Of a stretch of DNA of 64,000 bases, positions 34,867 through 47,520 are shown in pieces (positions within the stretch are counted from its first letter, which is position 1; every line of letters starts with the position of its first letter). Made by a program: the position numbers and the translations under genes. The notes beneath the pieces were generated by a model. It was not told where the DNA came from. It saw nothing but the letters and a program-made list of their open reading frames with translations, and searched no databases. Origin of the DNA: Neoceratodus forsteri (taxonomy: Eukaryota > Chordata > Ceratodontiformes > Ceratodontidae); assembly GCA_016271365.2 (NCBI GenBank), contig CM057454.1:699189501-699253500 (forward strand), written 5' to 3'.

Positions 34867-37800
34867 TTAACCACTTGTGATCTGGAGAGTATATACTGCA
34901 TCAAGCATCGCCAATCTTTTAACATATAATCTCCCTCTCTCCCTCATGTAAAAATATCTCCTTATTTTAACCAACATCCCCATTAAGTCTTTTACCCATT
35001 GGTTGTAAGCGTAAACATGGTCATCTTTCCAGTGCTTTAATAGAAATGCTTTAACTACCACAGTCATCAAGGAAAGATGATACCTTGGTATAACACCCAA
35101 GATTTGGGAAAAATCACCCAAAACACATATTTCTGGCATTATAAATTCTGAATAATCCAACATTGGATCCATACGTCTTTTGATTTCCCCCCAAAGGGGC
35201 ACTATTTTAGTACATCCCCAGAACACATGTAGAAGATCACCTACTCCCCCTCACATCTGAAACACAGGTCTGTCTGTCTCAAGTTTCTATCACATAGTTT
35301 CACAGGGGTAAAGTACAAATTGGAAACAATAAAAAATTGCATACTTTTATATTTGGTATAATATTGTATTTGCTGCTTTCCCAAATATTGTCCCAATCTA
35401 AATTCTGAGGAACCATCGCTTTGTCCCAGTATCCAACTCTTCTAGTAGAGCTTGGGCTAAGAAAATCTAGCATTACTTTATATATTTGTGATAAAGGATG
35501 AGCTCTTGAATCAACCTCCTTAAGCATTCCCCAGGAAAGAGACTTGTCTGTAATACCCCCCAACTTCCTCAGCGCACCATCTACCATATGCTTGATTTGT
35601 AACCTTTGGAAGAAAGGCATTCCATCACATCTTGGCGGTAAGACCACTCTGGTACCCTGAGCAATTTCCCTTAGCCTCACACCCAGCATCTGATTAGCCC
35701 ACCGCGAGTTAACTACCTGATTCCCAACCACAAAATTAGGGTTACCCAACACCGGCTGATCTCCAGCCCTCATTTGGCCCTTTCTCTGTGCAGGGGTAAG
35801 GAATGACCACCTAGCGCCTGCTGTTTTCGCAATTGGGTTCCCATACCCTCTTTTGAAAATGTTCCCAATATTAGCATACAACATTGCATCTGGGGCGAGA
35901 CCCACGTCTTTTAACATTTGTCTCTCCAATTGGAGCCAGATTGGATTATAACTCTCCCCCTCAAGCTCTTTAACCCACCGGATCATCAGATCCAACTAGC
36001 CCACCACATAATACATATGGAGATCAGGTAGTAAAATCCCACCCCTCTTGTGCGATAGTCCCAAAATATTATACTTTAGCCTAGGCGGCCTGTCCTTCCA
36101 TAGAAATCCCGAGATTAGTTTCCTAATTATACTGAACCACTTTTGAGGAATACTATATGGGGCTAAATGTACCGGGCATAACAAACGGGGTAATATATTC
36201 ATTTTGATAAGACCCAATTGGGCCATGAAGTTTAAGGGCAATTTATTCCACCTTACTATATCCTTTAAGTTCAGATATAATTTCCCCCATGTTAGTTTCT
36301 GCCTCCCCTCCAAATCCGCAGTAATCCAAATACCTAAGTATTTAATTTTATCTGTCCTCCATTGTATTTGTAGTGGTATAAAATCGGCCCTAGTGACTTG
36401 TGGCGTCAAGGGGAGAATTTGGGTCTTATTCAAATTCAGCTTGTAGTTGGAGACCCTAGAAAAGTGCTCTATTACTTCAGTTGCCCTCTTAAAGCTAGAT
36501 TCTGGATCCTCCAAATGCAGCAATATATCATCTGCAAAGACTGAAAGTTTCAACTCCCTCCCCTCTATCTTAATCCCTTTAATATGGACATCCCTATTGA
36601 TAGCTCTCAAAAGGGGCTCCAAGTATTTATTAAAAAGTATCAGCGAAAGAGGGCATCCTTGACGGGTCCCGTTCCCTAACCATATTTCACGAGATAGATA
36701 GCCATTATATAATACCCTGGCCGTTGGCGCCGCGTATAAGTTCCTAATACCCCTAAGAAGACCCTCAGAGAATCCCATCCTCTCCATTGTGGCAAAAAGG
36801 AAAGGATGGGAAACCCTATCAAAAGTCTTCTCTGCATCCAGCGATATCAGCGTTAAAGGTAACTGGGAGTCGGGTGCGTAATTTAATATATGGTGCAACT
36901 TCCTAAGAGCATCATGAGCTCCCCTCCCAGGCTTAAATCCCACCTGTTCTTGACTAATAAGACTAGTGGCATTATGCAGAATTCTGTTTGCTATAATTCT
37001 TGTAAGGATCTTAATATCTTGATTCATTAAGGCTATAGGTCTGTAATTCCCGGGGACATCCCTGGGTTTATCTGACTTGGGAATCAAAGTAATATATGCC
37101 TGATACATCGGAGGGTGAGGTACCCCTGGCTGCATTATAGCACTGAACAAATCTTGGAGCATAGAAAGTATAGTTTGTATATGTACCTGATGGAATTTGG
37201 CAGAGAGGCCACCTGGCCCCGGGGTTTTACCAGCAGGTAACAATTGCACTACCCCAATAATCTCTGAGGCCCTTATTGGAGCCGCCAACTCCCTGGCCTG
37301 TATTGGGACCAGTACTGGAAGGGGGATCTCCTCTAAAAAACTCTCAATCTCTACCTCCCCAGCTAAGTCCTTCGCCTGATATATTTCTTCGAAGTATGAT
37401 GCAAAGGCCTCCGCCATCTCTTGTGGATCAGTTAGGAGTTCCACCCCCCCATTGTATGGAAGAGACCATTCTGCTTGCTTCCCATTCTCTAACTCTAGCC
37501 ACCAACAGTAGCCCTGGGACATCTCCCTGCATCAAATATTTGGCATTAATCTTTTCTAACCAGAATTCTATTTTACTATTAACAATATCCCCCAGCTCCT
37601 CCCTCAAGTTTTTGAGTTCGGCATCGATCTCCTCTGAGGACCCTTCCAATGGTGTCAGTGAATCAATTGCCCCCAAAATAAACTCCTCTTTTGCCCTTCT
37701 CTCTCTACTTTTTTGTACAGCAATACCCTGGGCCACCCCTGCATATAAAACCTTGCAAGTGGGCCATGCCAAATTTTTATTTTGAAGTGTAGGTATTTGC

Positions 37801-38621
37801 TGCTGTATGATTTCTGACAATGCCTCCTCTAACCTATCCCACACCTGGGGCTCTGCCAGCAAGAAATCATTCAGCCTCCACGTATACGGCCTGGGAGGGG
37901 TGGGTCTAGGTTCCAACAACATTTGGATGGGTGAGTGATCCGAATATATTCTAGCCCCTGTGGTCACTTCCTTAATTTCCCCAATCACCTCTCTAGTTAC
38001 CAGAAAAAAATCGGTTCGAGACTGGCTCCTGTGGGGTGCCGAATAAAAGGTCATAGACATACCCCCCTTTGAGTACAATTTAATTGAGTCTACCAATGCC
38101 GTCGCCTCAAGTAATCTGTTCAGGGCAATCTGGGCTTTGGACAAAGGCCCTTTAGATGGTGGGTTTCTATCTTCATGATTACTAAGGCAGGTATTCCAGT
38201 CTCCCTCCAATATTAATAGAGGCGATAGAAGATCTGCTAAATCTCTTTCAATAGAGGCAAAGAACCCAGGATCTTGGGGTGTTGGGCCATAAATAGAAGC
38301 CACCAAAATTGCCTTGCCCAGTATGGTGCCCGAGAGATATATCCCTCTACTATCCTCCCTGGCCTTAACTTGCACCACCTCAAATGGGCATGATTTCTTT
38401 ATTAGTATCACCACCCTTCCTGAAGCTCTTTCCCTACCTGCCCCATATACCTGCCCCACCCATTGCCTCTTAAGCCCATTCAGTTCCTCCGTCAGTAGGT
38501 GTGTCTCCTGCAAAGCAGCAATATGTGCCCCCATTAGCTCAATATGCCTTAAAATCAGCATTCTCTTATGTCTACCCTTGAGTCCTTTAACATTCCAAGA
38601 GATTATTTTAATGCTTGACAT
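34867..38621 (-). pseudogene. L1 ORF2: endonuclease, RT and Cys-rich end
   Basis: About 1,250 codons in total, the normal length of L1 ORF2. The endonuclease (38621 to about 37850) starts MSSIKIISWNVKGL and shows LQETHL, GDWNTC and SDHSPI. The RT (about 37240-36400) shows KTPGPGGLSAKFH, NYRPIALMNQD, QVGFKPGRGAHD, LISLDAEKTFDRV, GTRQGCPLSLILFN and the intact catalytic SVFADDILLH. The C-terminal region runs to 34867 in three frames; a WGCTK..PLW segment at about 35220 is typical of the L1 tail. Frameshifts near 37500, 35996 and 35260 disrupt it. L1 orientation opposes the gypsy-invading LINEs. Confidence 0.9.
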
Positions 38622-39908
38622 TTACCAAAACCTCAATATACTTTGCTTAAGCCAGCTCTCTTCTTTTGCTCCAGGTCTGCTTTCACCTTACTCCCCATGT
38701 TGGACTCTCTCTCTTTCCCTCCTCACACCTTCCCCCACCAATCCCCAATCCATAGATCATCCTCCTACCAAATATTGAGTCATGGATGAACCCGTTCCTG
38801 TGCTATCCCCCAACCCACCCATATCCAGATAACTCCAAGACCATACCCGGAACCCACCGAACTATTAATGCATAGTAGTATTCCTTTCCCCGCTATATTT
38901 GATTCATCTTATCTTCTTCAGCCCCTTCACCTACAGTGAACCATATTCCCACTTGTAAGGACTGCCTCTTGCTCCTACCTACAAAATAGGTAGGGATCCC
39001 CCAACCTCAGTTTCCTAATAAACTAACAGACCTAGAGGACACTCCCTTTCCCATGTCCCCTACTCCATTAATAGTCCCTCTCGTACCTTAGGGGGAACCA
39101 TTTAAAGGCTCCAATTCCCAAGTTACCCCTCTATATTTTCCCTATAGCCCTGCCCCAACAATTATACCACCAAGTGCCATTTACTTTATTTTACCTGAAG
39201 ATGCAGTGTTACACCACCCCACTTAGAATTGGTTACCTCAAAAAGCACTAAAAGCTTTACAATTATTGCTTACCCCCCTAGAGGTTGGTAAATTAACTGT
39301 CCACCCCCTTTACTAATGTAGGGCACCCCATCTCAAAGAGACCATATTCGTTTAATAGACATCACCACCCTATCAACGCTTGGCCTCCTTTCTGCTGAGT
39401 CCCACCTTGCGAAAGTGTGACAAGCCTTTTCTGTCTCACCTTCCTACACTTCCCCCCCCACCCACCATCAAAACCTTCTCTCCATTTAACTGTCTCCCCC
39501 ATAGTATCGACTCCTCTGTTTTGTAGGCAATGTTTTCTAACCCCCCCAGCATCCATGTTACTGCTTCCACTCTTGACCCCAGCAGGGCAGTTCCCTTTCA
39601 AGTACCCACCCCGGATTGACCCCTTCAACTCTTCCATCTCCCTATCATTAACAATCAACCCCAACTCACTGAACAACTAATGCGCCTCCGTTTTAATAAC
39701 GCAGAGTATAAACACCTATTTCCTTTTCCGAGGAGGACTCTGGCGCCCCCCAACCTCTATAAACCCTTTGAATCCAGGACTAATAACAATAATCCAATAA
39801 CCCAGTATAACATACAAACTATTTAAAATGTTAAACTTCAAATTCGTTGCCATTTCCCCAGTCCCAGTCCTTATGCTTGTCACAATGTCCTGCTCTTCAA
39901 ACACACAT
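38622..39908 (-). other. Long inter-ORF region of the L1
   Basis: About 1.29 kb separate ORF1 and ORF2 on the minus strand. No long frame or known repeat is seen; the plus strand is C-rich. L1 inter-ORF spacers are usually tens of bases, so either this family has a long spacer, or an unrecognised insertion lies here. Confidence 0.5.
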
Positions 39909-40751
39909 TCAAGCTGCTGACTTGAATAGATCTGGAAGCTCAAATCGCAACCCCTCGAGAGCTTCTTTTGTGATCAGAAACCTCTTCTCCCCTGATTGCA
40001 GCTGCACAACTAGAGTCACTGGATATTGCAGACGAAACTTTATCCCAGCCAAATAAAGCTTTCTCTTAATTTCAACATATTGTTTCTGTTTCTCTCAAAC
40101 CGCCAGTGTTTGATCCTGGAAGAGCCAGAGCGAGGCACCGTTCCACTGCAGCATCTTCTTCTGCCTAGCAGTAAGCAACACAAAGGATTTCTCCTTAAAA
40201 TTGAGAAAATGCATAATTATCACTCGGGGTCTGGCTCCAGGCAGTCAGCATCTCCGTAATGCCCGGTGGGCTCTCTCTAAATTGTACGCCTCACCAAATG
40301 GGGAAGAGCCCAGCAGCTTAAGCAGGAGATCCTGCATAAAAGTAACACATTCCTGCCCTTCAGCCCTCTCCGGTAATCCTGCGATGATCAGATTATTCCT
40401 TCTACTTCTTGACTGTTGGTCTTCTATTCTTTCTTCCAGCTTTTAAACTTGCCTTCTGACCCCCACTAAATCCTGTTCCATCACAGACATTTTCCTTTCT
40501 TGTGAAGAAATCTGAGCTTTTGCATCACCCATTCTTTGGGCAAGTGAATGCAACACTGGCTTCATTGCTGCGAAATCTGTCACCAACCCCTGTAGCATTA
40601 CTTTAATATCCTGAATGTCTGCATTAGTCAAATATGAACCCCCCTCCTTCCCTGAATCATCCTCTTGGTCATTCGGAGTAGGGAATTGGGGCTTCGGCTG
40701 TTTTGTAGCGGGGGTTCTCGCCACTAAAGGCTCGCCAGCTTCAACCTCCAT
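39909..40751 (-). pseudogene. L1 ORF1 (coiled coil, RRM, C-terminal domain)
   Basis: About 280 codons. The start MEVEAGEPLVAR is followed by a long helical segment with QRMGDAKAQISSQERKMSV, the coiled coil used for trimerisation. After an in-frame stop near 40443, the RRM-like core follows (RSRRNNLIIAGLPE, RPRVIIMHFLNFKEK) and then the C-terminal domain (LAGIKFRLQYPVTLVVQLQ, FLITKEALEGL). At least two more stops interrupt it. ORF1p is the RNA-binding chaperone of L1. Confidence 0.85.
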
Positions 40752-40995
40752 CCTGGTGCTTACAGTCGGCCTGCTACTGCAGCCAGACGTTCACTGTATG
40801 GAAGAATACTTTGCTTCCTTTTCACCTGAAATTTACACCGAGTCCCCCTATAATAAGACCGTGGGGCTTCTCAACTCAGCTACAACTATTTCAGTTTAAA
40901 ATAAATCAGTCTTGGAGGTTTTAAAGCTTATTCTTTATATTAGGGCCTCGGAGCAGCACAGGAGACGTCCGAACAGATTCAGCTCATCATGTGAT
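40752..40995 (-). other. L1 5' UTR (probable)
   Basis: The roughly 245 bp upstream of the L1 ORF1 start on the minus strand; it ends near 40995 where L2 sequence begins. The boundary is inferred from the position, not from a target duplication. Confidence 0.4.
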
Positions 40996-41004
40996 CTCAC
41001 TAAC

Positions 41005-44000
41005 GGGTAATTATAGGTATCATTTAAAGCAGTGGTAAATCAATCTTGGGAAGGTTATTGCAGAAGGAGGCATAGTACCAGGCAAAAGGATTAGGTAGAA
41101 CATGAGGAGTAGGGAAGGGAAGGGGAGGGGTGGGATTCCATGCCGGGAGCTTAGTTGTGCCAGGCAGCCCTTTGTCATAGGGAGAAAGGTCATGGCAGGG
41201 ATCCAGTGGTAGGGTATGAGTAGGGGGAGGTATGCAAAAACAGGAAAGGCCAGGGTGCCGGTAAAGAAGGTTACGTGCCCGAGGCCAGGGACTACTAAAT
41301 TCTAGGGGCAAGAGCATATCATGTGGCTCAATAAGTGTGAATGGAGTTTTTTTCTTGAGAGGTCCAAGCGTGGTTCGGATAGAAGGTCAGCTGATAATAA
41401 GTTTAGCCACTTAGGCGTATGGTACATAAAAGAGCCTTGCCCTTCTGTCATACAGCGGTAGGGAACTTCGTATTGGGTGTTAAATGACCCTCTGGTCAGC
41501 CTGTGAGGGGCTATTTGATGAAGCAAAGAGTGGACACCTAGTGGAGTAAGACCAAGTGTGGCTTTCTTGCACAGGAGACAGGTTTGGTATATGATGCAAT
41601 TGTCAAGGTTCAACCATCCTGTGTGTGAGTATAGGTCACATATGTGTGTTAGTCACGGGGCTCCCAGAACTAGTCGGCAGGACTTATTTAAGGCAGTGCC
41701 AACTCTTTTCATGGTAGAATCCAAAGCAGTGCTGTAGACTACGAGGCCATAATCTATTACATAGAGCACTGAACTGGCAACTGCTAGTTTAAGTGCTTCA
41801 GGAGTGAGGCAATGTCTGTGTTTATATAATTGTCCAATTTTACTGCATACTGTCTTTGTAACATAGTCAATATGCAATGTGTACGATAAGGTGCTATCCA
41901 GTATGACCCTTAAGTATTTGAAAGTGTGTACCATTTCAAGGGTTTCATTTTTAATGTTTTGGATAGTTAGGTGGGCTGATTTAACTTGCTGTGGGGGGAG
42001 GAGAAAAGCACAGTTTTTGTTTTCTTATAGTTGAGTAGTAACCGTGCATCAGTAAGCCAGTATTCGACCAGGCTGAAATTGCACTGAAGCCCTTGTTCAA
42101 GGGAGATGGGATCAGGGTGGCCAGAATAGATAATTGCGTCATCTGCATACAATTGGATTTTGTCATGGCACACTTTTTGGAGATTGTTTGGAAAGGGGCT
42201 GAAGAGCAGTGGGCCTAGTATAGACCCTTGGGGGACACCTGTGCTTACATTAAGCTTATCAGAGAGTATATTGCCAATTTTGACTTGTACCCGGTCAGTG
42301 AGGTAGTTTCGGAACCAACTCAGGGAGGTGGTGAACACCGAGGTCTCTTGCAGTTGGGCTAGCAGGAGATTGTGGTTCACTGTGTCAAAGGCCTTAGTGA
42401 GGTCAATAAAGGTGGTCCCCACTAAGGGCTCTCAATCCAGTGAATCATGTATGAATCTAGTAAACTCAGCAAGAGCAGACTTCATACTGTGTAGTTTTTG
42501 AAATCCATGTTGTTCTTTGCACTGAATTTGGTGTTTATCAAGGTGTTCGATTAGCTAGTCATAGACCACCCATTCTAGGGCCTTGGAGATTGGGGGTAGA
42601 ATTGAGATTGGTCAGTAGTTTGTATGAGTGGTCTTATCACCATTTTTGAAAACTGGTGTTACGACTGCAGCTTTCCAGAACTTTGGGAACTGTCCAGAGA
42701 TCAGTGATAGGTTGAGCATTCTTGTTCAAAGGGACCAGAACCTCTTCTATAGTGAGTGTTAGAAGCTTCAGGTCTAAGCCATCACTACTTTGCCTGGATT
42801 TGTGGAATACCTGCATGAGGTATTTTTTGGCTTCAGTTGGTTTGATGACCCTCAGATAGAATGGTAGGGCAAGGCTATTAAGGATGGAGGAGGGGGGCCA
42901 CTCCCGTTGGGCTAGGGGTATTTGTTGACAGGGTTGAGGTAGGTGGGAGGTAGCACTGTGCTAAGGTCAGTGAAGGCCTTATTAAAGGTGTTAGCTATGG
43001 TTTTTGGGTCTTGGATTGTTTTCCCATTTAGGTTGAGTAGGTCTGGGGGAGATCGTTTAGGGTTCCCTGTTAGTGTTTTTATGTCTGCCCAGAATTTGCA
43101 GCAGTCACCCCAGGAATTGTCTAGTTCAGATCGGTAGAAGCACAATTTAGCCAGTTGTACTGCTTGGGTACATTTGTTGTGGGCTGTGTGGTAGTTTTGG
43201 AGGTCGGGTTGTGCACCCATGCTTTTGGCTATATGCCAGAGGTTGTCCCTGGTATGCATGAGATCAATGAGTGCTGGTGTAATCCGTGACTTGTGGAAGC
43301 CTCTGATTTTCTTAGTAGTGAGGGGTGCAAAGATATTGCAGGCTGAATTGAAAGTCTTTATAAAGTACTCTAATGCCTTGTCTACATATGTAGCAGAGAA
43401 GATGGAAGACCAATCAAGTTCGCAGAGTAGCTGTTTTAGGGAGCCTAGTTGTCGTTTTCATAGGATCCTGGTTATCACTGTTTTTGCAGGTAGTTTGGGG
43501 GATTTGTTTGACCAGGTGCAGAGGATGGGGGAGTGGTCACTAATAGAGTCTAGGAGGACAATTATGCCAGTAACTCACTCAGGGCAGCTAGTCAAGACCA
43601 GGTCTAGTAGAGTACTAGTGCCATTGCGGTAGTTAGTGCATGTCAGTATTTCAACAAGCTGGGAGATATTTAAGAAGTTGAGGGTATCTCTGTATGGTGC
43701 TGCTTCAGTACAGCCAGTTTATATTGAGGTCACTGAGTATGATTACCTCAGAGTTTAGATGGTGGCCTGTAAGGTGCTCCACTAGTACATTAAATCCAGC
43801 TGTCTGCTCTTTTGGTGGGATATAAAGTGGATATTAGTGTGATGTTCTTTCCATTAGTTCCAAGGACTAATTTTACTGGTAGAAGCTGAACATCATGGCC
43901 CGATTTTATAGGTGGGAAGGCCTGACCCTGCAGGTGCTCCTTGATATAAACTATGCAGCCACCAGCATGTTTGCCTACTCTGTCCAGTCTAAATGGTTTA

Positions 44001-44260
44001 TAGCCATCCAGTTGGATGCCGGTGTCAGGTATTCAGGGGGTAAGCCATGTCTCTACCATGGATAGGATGTCAGGGCTGTGTTGGGTTGCCCACACTTGCA
44101 GAGAATCAAGTTTGTCTGGTAAACTGCAAATATTAATAGAGACAATCCTGAGTGAGTTTAGCTTCTCAGGCACACATTTGTCCATGTCCCATGGGCCAGG
44201 GTTGGGGTGTATGTTCCCAGATATGAGTAGGAGAAGCCAGAGTAGCCGAGTAGCATACAG
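41005..44260 (-). pseudogene. L2 LINE ORF2 with 2A-like leader
   Basis: On the minus strand from 44230: LLLISGNIHPNPGP, a variant 2A-like motif with its NPGP at 44192-44203, then the endonuclease start (SINICSLPDKLDSL, DILSMVETWLTP, GGCIVYIKEHL) and its C-terminal half in broken frames down to about 43480. A linker with YHTAHNKCTQAVQLAK lies near 43180. The RT (42680-41960) has FIDLTKAFDTVNH, TGVPQGSILGPLLFS and an intact LYADDAIIY. The thumb and C-terminus run to about 41030 (FKYLRVILD, LYKHRHCLTPEAL). Many stops. No (AAAT)n tail at the 3' limit, which abuts the L1. Confidence 0.85.
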
Positions 44261-44752
44261 TCTGAGTTATTTTAAGGATTGGGAACAATTTTTGTGTACA
44301 TTGGCTCTCTTAGAGTATTTGTTTGTTACTAGAAGCATGTTGGTGAATGGTGGTGGGAGGGGTAGATGTTGCACTGCAGCAGTGGTTCACTGCACGGTTC
44401 ACTATTGTAGTTATTATTTGGGGTGGTTATAGGGGCAGATGTAGATTTTAAGCAGCACATGAGGTTTGTTGATAGGCCATCATGGGCTCTGATGGTGGGC
44501 TATGCCAAGGGGTGAAGCATTAAGCTAGGGAGAAAGGTGAGCAAAATTCAGAGGCTCAGTAGTGGCTGCATTTCTTCTGTTTCTTATGTGAAACCAGCCT
44601 AGAGAGAAAGGAGTATGTCTTTAATGGGACATGTGGCTGTTCTACAATTTATGCAAGAATTGTAGCAATAAGAGAGAGAAGAGTAGGTAGGCAGGGTGAG
44701 AGTGGGGGAGGGGGAGTATTTAATAGAAGCCAGGGTCAGGGAGGGCAGGCTG
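44261..44752 (-). other. L2 5' leader, non-coding
   Basis: Upstream (higher coordinate) of the 2A-like motif of the L2; no long frame. It probably belongs to the L2 5' untranslated region because it links the ORF to the tandem repeats described next. Confidence 0.4.
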
Positions 44753-45052
44753 GACAAATTATATGGTTTACAACACAGCTATTCTGGGTGCAGCACTTCT
44801 TAAAGTTAGCTAAAAGGCGCCTCTGAGTGCTTAGTGATTAAAGGAACTGCCGAGATCTCACTGTCCAATAATAAGAAGGCTGTGAAAGAAGTAGTCAATG
44901 GTGGTGAAGCTGGTGACTGTGGACGCCAATTGTCTGCGGCTCCAGGAGGCTTTGGGTACTGTACCTTGTGTGCTTGTTTGGCGGACTTCAGTAGGGGAAC
45001 TGCTGGCAGAGATCCACGCTGGCCGCTCGGCTCCTGCAGAGCAGGGCAGGGT
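44753..45052 (-). repeat. 300-bp repeat, copy 1 (one 89-bp unit)
   Basis: A segment beginning GACAAATTATAT is repeated with an offset of about 1,061 bp at 45814. It ends with a single 89-bp unit (44964-45052) starting CCTTGTGTGCTTGTTTGG. It lies at the 5' side of the minus-strand L2. Confidence 0.75.
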
Positions 45053-45813
45053 CCTAGAAGAGAGGGATGGAAAGAGTCAAGATTGTGGCAATTAAAGGCC
45101 AAGAAACTGGTAGGTTGGAGTGCAGGGGAGGTACAAAGGGAACAAAGGCTTAGGGCAGGGATGAGAAAAAGGCATAGCTAGCAGCGTAGTGGGGGGCTGA
45201 GCAGATTGCCAGTACTGCAATGGGGAATAGCAGAGATTCAGAGAAAAAAGGGAGTTAATCAGTATTAGCTATTCCTGATTCAAATGGTGCCAGGTGGAGC
45301 AGGCAGTGACACAGGAAAACAAAGGGAGTTAACAGGATTAAGTATTCCTAATTCGAAATGGTGCCAGGTGGAGCAGAGAGAGAGAGATGGGGGTGCAGAT
45401 GCCACCGAGAAGAGGGACTTAGGGCTACAGTGGATAGCTGTTTAAGGGGGTTAGTGGGGGCAGAAATGCAGCTGAAGTGATTCAGATGAGGGAGAGTTAG
45501 GGCAGAGAGGAAGACTGAAGTAATGCAGCTGGAGAAAAAAAGTAACAGCAGTCAGAGGAGTGAGGGTGTAGTGATGAAGAGCTGAGCACAAATCAGAGAG
45601 GACACATTATTTTAGCAGTAAGAAAAAACAGTAATTTCAATCAGCTAGGCAAACAATTTAGGGTGGTTAAGGGGGTGTGGTAGTACTGAAACTCAATTTA
45701 ACTTTAGGCAGCAGAGCAAGAGGCCATGCACAAATAGTACCATTCAGGAATTAGGTTAACATCTCAGATAATTATACACTGGGCAGTAGGTTTAACAACA
45801 TGCAGATTATACA
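45053..45813. other. Spacer between 300-bp repeat copies
   Basis: No long frame or known repeat. A weak internal repeat GGTGCCAGGTGGAGCAG occurs at about 45287 and 45360. Possibly L2 5' untranslated DNA. Confidence 0.35.
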
Positions 45814-46292
45814 GACAAATTATATCGTTTACAACACAGTTATTCTGGGTGCAGCACTTCTTAAAGTAAACTAAAAGGTGCCTCTGAGTACTCGGCGATT
45901 GAAAGGAACTGCCGAGTTCTTCCTGTCCAATAATGAGAAGACTGTGGAAGAAGTAGCCAATGGTGGTGAAGCTGGCGACTGCGGAGGCTAATAGTCTGTG
46001 GCTCCAGGAAGCTTTGGGTACCATACCTTGTGTGCTTGTTTGGTGGACTTCAGGAGGGGAACCGCCAGCAGAGATCCACGCCAGCTGCTCGGCTCCTGCA
46101 GAGCAGGGCAGGGTCCTTGTGTGCTTGTTTGGCAGGCTTCGGGAGAGAAACCGCTGGCAGAGATCTGTGCCAGCTGCTTGGCTCCTGCAGAGCAGGGCAG
46201 AGTCCTTGTGTGCTTGTTTGGTGAGCTTCGGGAGGGGAACCACTGGCAGAGATCCATGCTGGCCACTTGGCTCCTGCAGAGCAGGGCTGGGT
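45814..46292 (-). repeat. 300-bp repeat, copy 2, with three 89-bp units
   Basis: After 212 bp shared with copy 1 there are three tandem 89-bp units starting CCTTGTGTGCTTG at 46026, 46115 and 46204; the last ends at 46292. Copy 1 has only one unit, so the array has expanded or contracted. As 89 is not a multiple of three, the open frames seen here on both strands are shadows of the repeat, not genes. Confidence 0.85.
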
Positions 46293-46329
46293 CCAAGTAG
46301 AGAGGTTGTTTAGGAAACAGTAGTTCCAG

Positions 46330-47500
46330 CAGGTAGGGGGTTATGAGAAGAAAAGGGTGATGATAGGGTCAAAGTACTGGGGGATTCAATAATTAAGGGG
46401 GTGAGATGGGCTAAGAGATGGGGAGTACAACACGGGAAGAAGGTGGCATGCCTCCCAATTATGAGAGCAGAATGCATATGCCTGATGGTAGGCATACACA
46501 CACACAGGGGATGAGGGGAAGCCACATGTGATAATGAACCTAGGCACAAATAAGCTAGCAGTATGTGAGGTAGGGACCATGCATGAGAGGTTCAGGATGG
46601 CAGGGTAGGCTGGCAGGGTGAGTTTAAGTTAGTAGCCTTCTTAGAAGTGCTGCCAATACCTAGGTCCAGCACAGCTAAGAAATGCAGAATAGATTATTTT
46701 AATAGCTGTCTGAGGTAATGGTGCAGGAAAGAAGAATTTTAGTACACAGGAAACTGGAAGGAAACCTGAGACTAAAAACCCTCTATGCACCTGGTAGGCT
46801 GCATCTATGTCAGAGGGGATCCAGGATACTCAGGCTGTGAGTTGGGAGTATATAAGCAGGTGCTTAAATTTAAACTGAAGGGGGATAGAATGGGTCAAAT
46901 CACCCAAGGTCCCCCAGGGCTCCCCAAGTTGAAAGCATGTAGGTGTCAGGGAAGGGGGAGTAGGAAAAAAGGAAGGGGCATGGTGTGGGGGTTCTAAAGG
47001 AGGGGGCATTTAGGGAAAAGGCACAAGAGGGTCAGGAGAAGGACAGAATGGGGATAACAAAGGAGGGCAAGAGGGTAAGGAAAGCATGAGGGAGAATCAT
47101 GGGAAGGGGCGGGTAGTCAGGCAGAGGAGAGGCATAAGATCAAATAAGAGGGGGGGTCAGGAGTTGTGAAGGGTGGTGTCTCTGAATGTAGGAAGTCCTG
47201 GGAACAAAATGGATGACCTGCACATCATATTGGCAGATGGAAAGGTAGAGATGGTAGTGGTCACAGAGACATGGTCTACCCCAAACCTAGGACCTTTCTG
47301 TTCCATTCCATTCTATTCCATTCCAATCCATTCCAGCGTATGCTCTGTATAGAATGGACAGACAGAAAATAAATGGGTAGGATAGCACTATACATCTGGG
47401 AGGGCATTACCTCAGGGAAATACTAAGGAAAGTGAAGGTAGAGGTTCTGGCTGTATACCTTCAAACAGCAACGTATAGAAATTCAGTCTGGGTGTGATGT
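46330..47500 (+). pseudogene. CR1 relic: ORF1 esterase and endonuclease start
   Basis: In shifting plus frames the order of CR1 ORF1 can be followed: DSIIKGV near 46385 (esterase nucleophile block), LGTNKLA near 46545 (GTND block), FLEVLPIP near 46640, and a GRLHL near 46800 (Asp/His block degraded). About 380 bp further the ORF2 endonuclease start is seen: SLNVGSPGNKMDDL, VVVTETWS and, after a microsatellite, YKPPNQDKD near 47505. It is much more decayed than the CR1 at 11.8 kb, and its sequence stops at about 47520. Confidence 0.65.
47300..47335. repeat. (TTCCA)n microsatellite
   Basis: Seven imperfect TTCCA-type pentamers in a row inside the CR1 endonuclease relic. Confidence 0.85.
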
Positions 47501-47520
47501 ATAAGCCACCAAATCAGGAC

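Noticed and set aside
36204..37785. Plus-strand ORFs of 60-170 codons
   Set aside because: They are antisense shadows of the L1 ORF2.
45988..46313. Several ORFs over 60 codons in four or more frames at 46.0-46.3 kb
   Set aside because: They are produced by the 89-bp tandem repeat, which is not a multiple of three and opens all frames; no domain is present.
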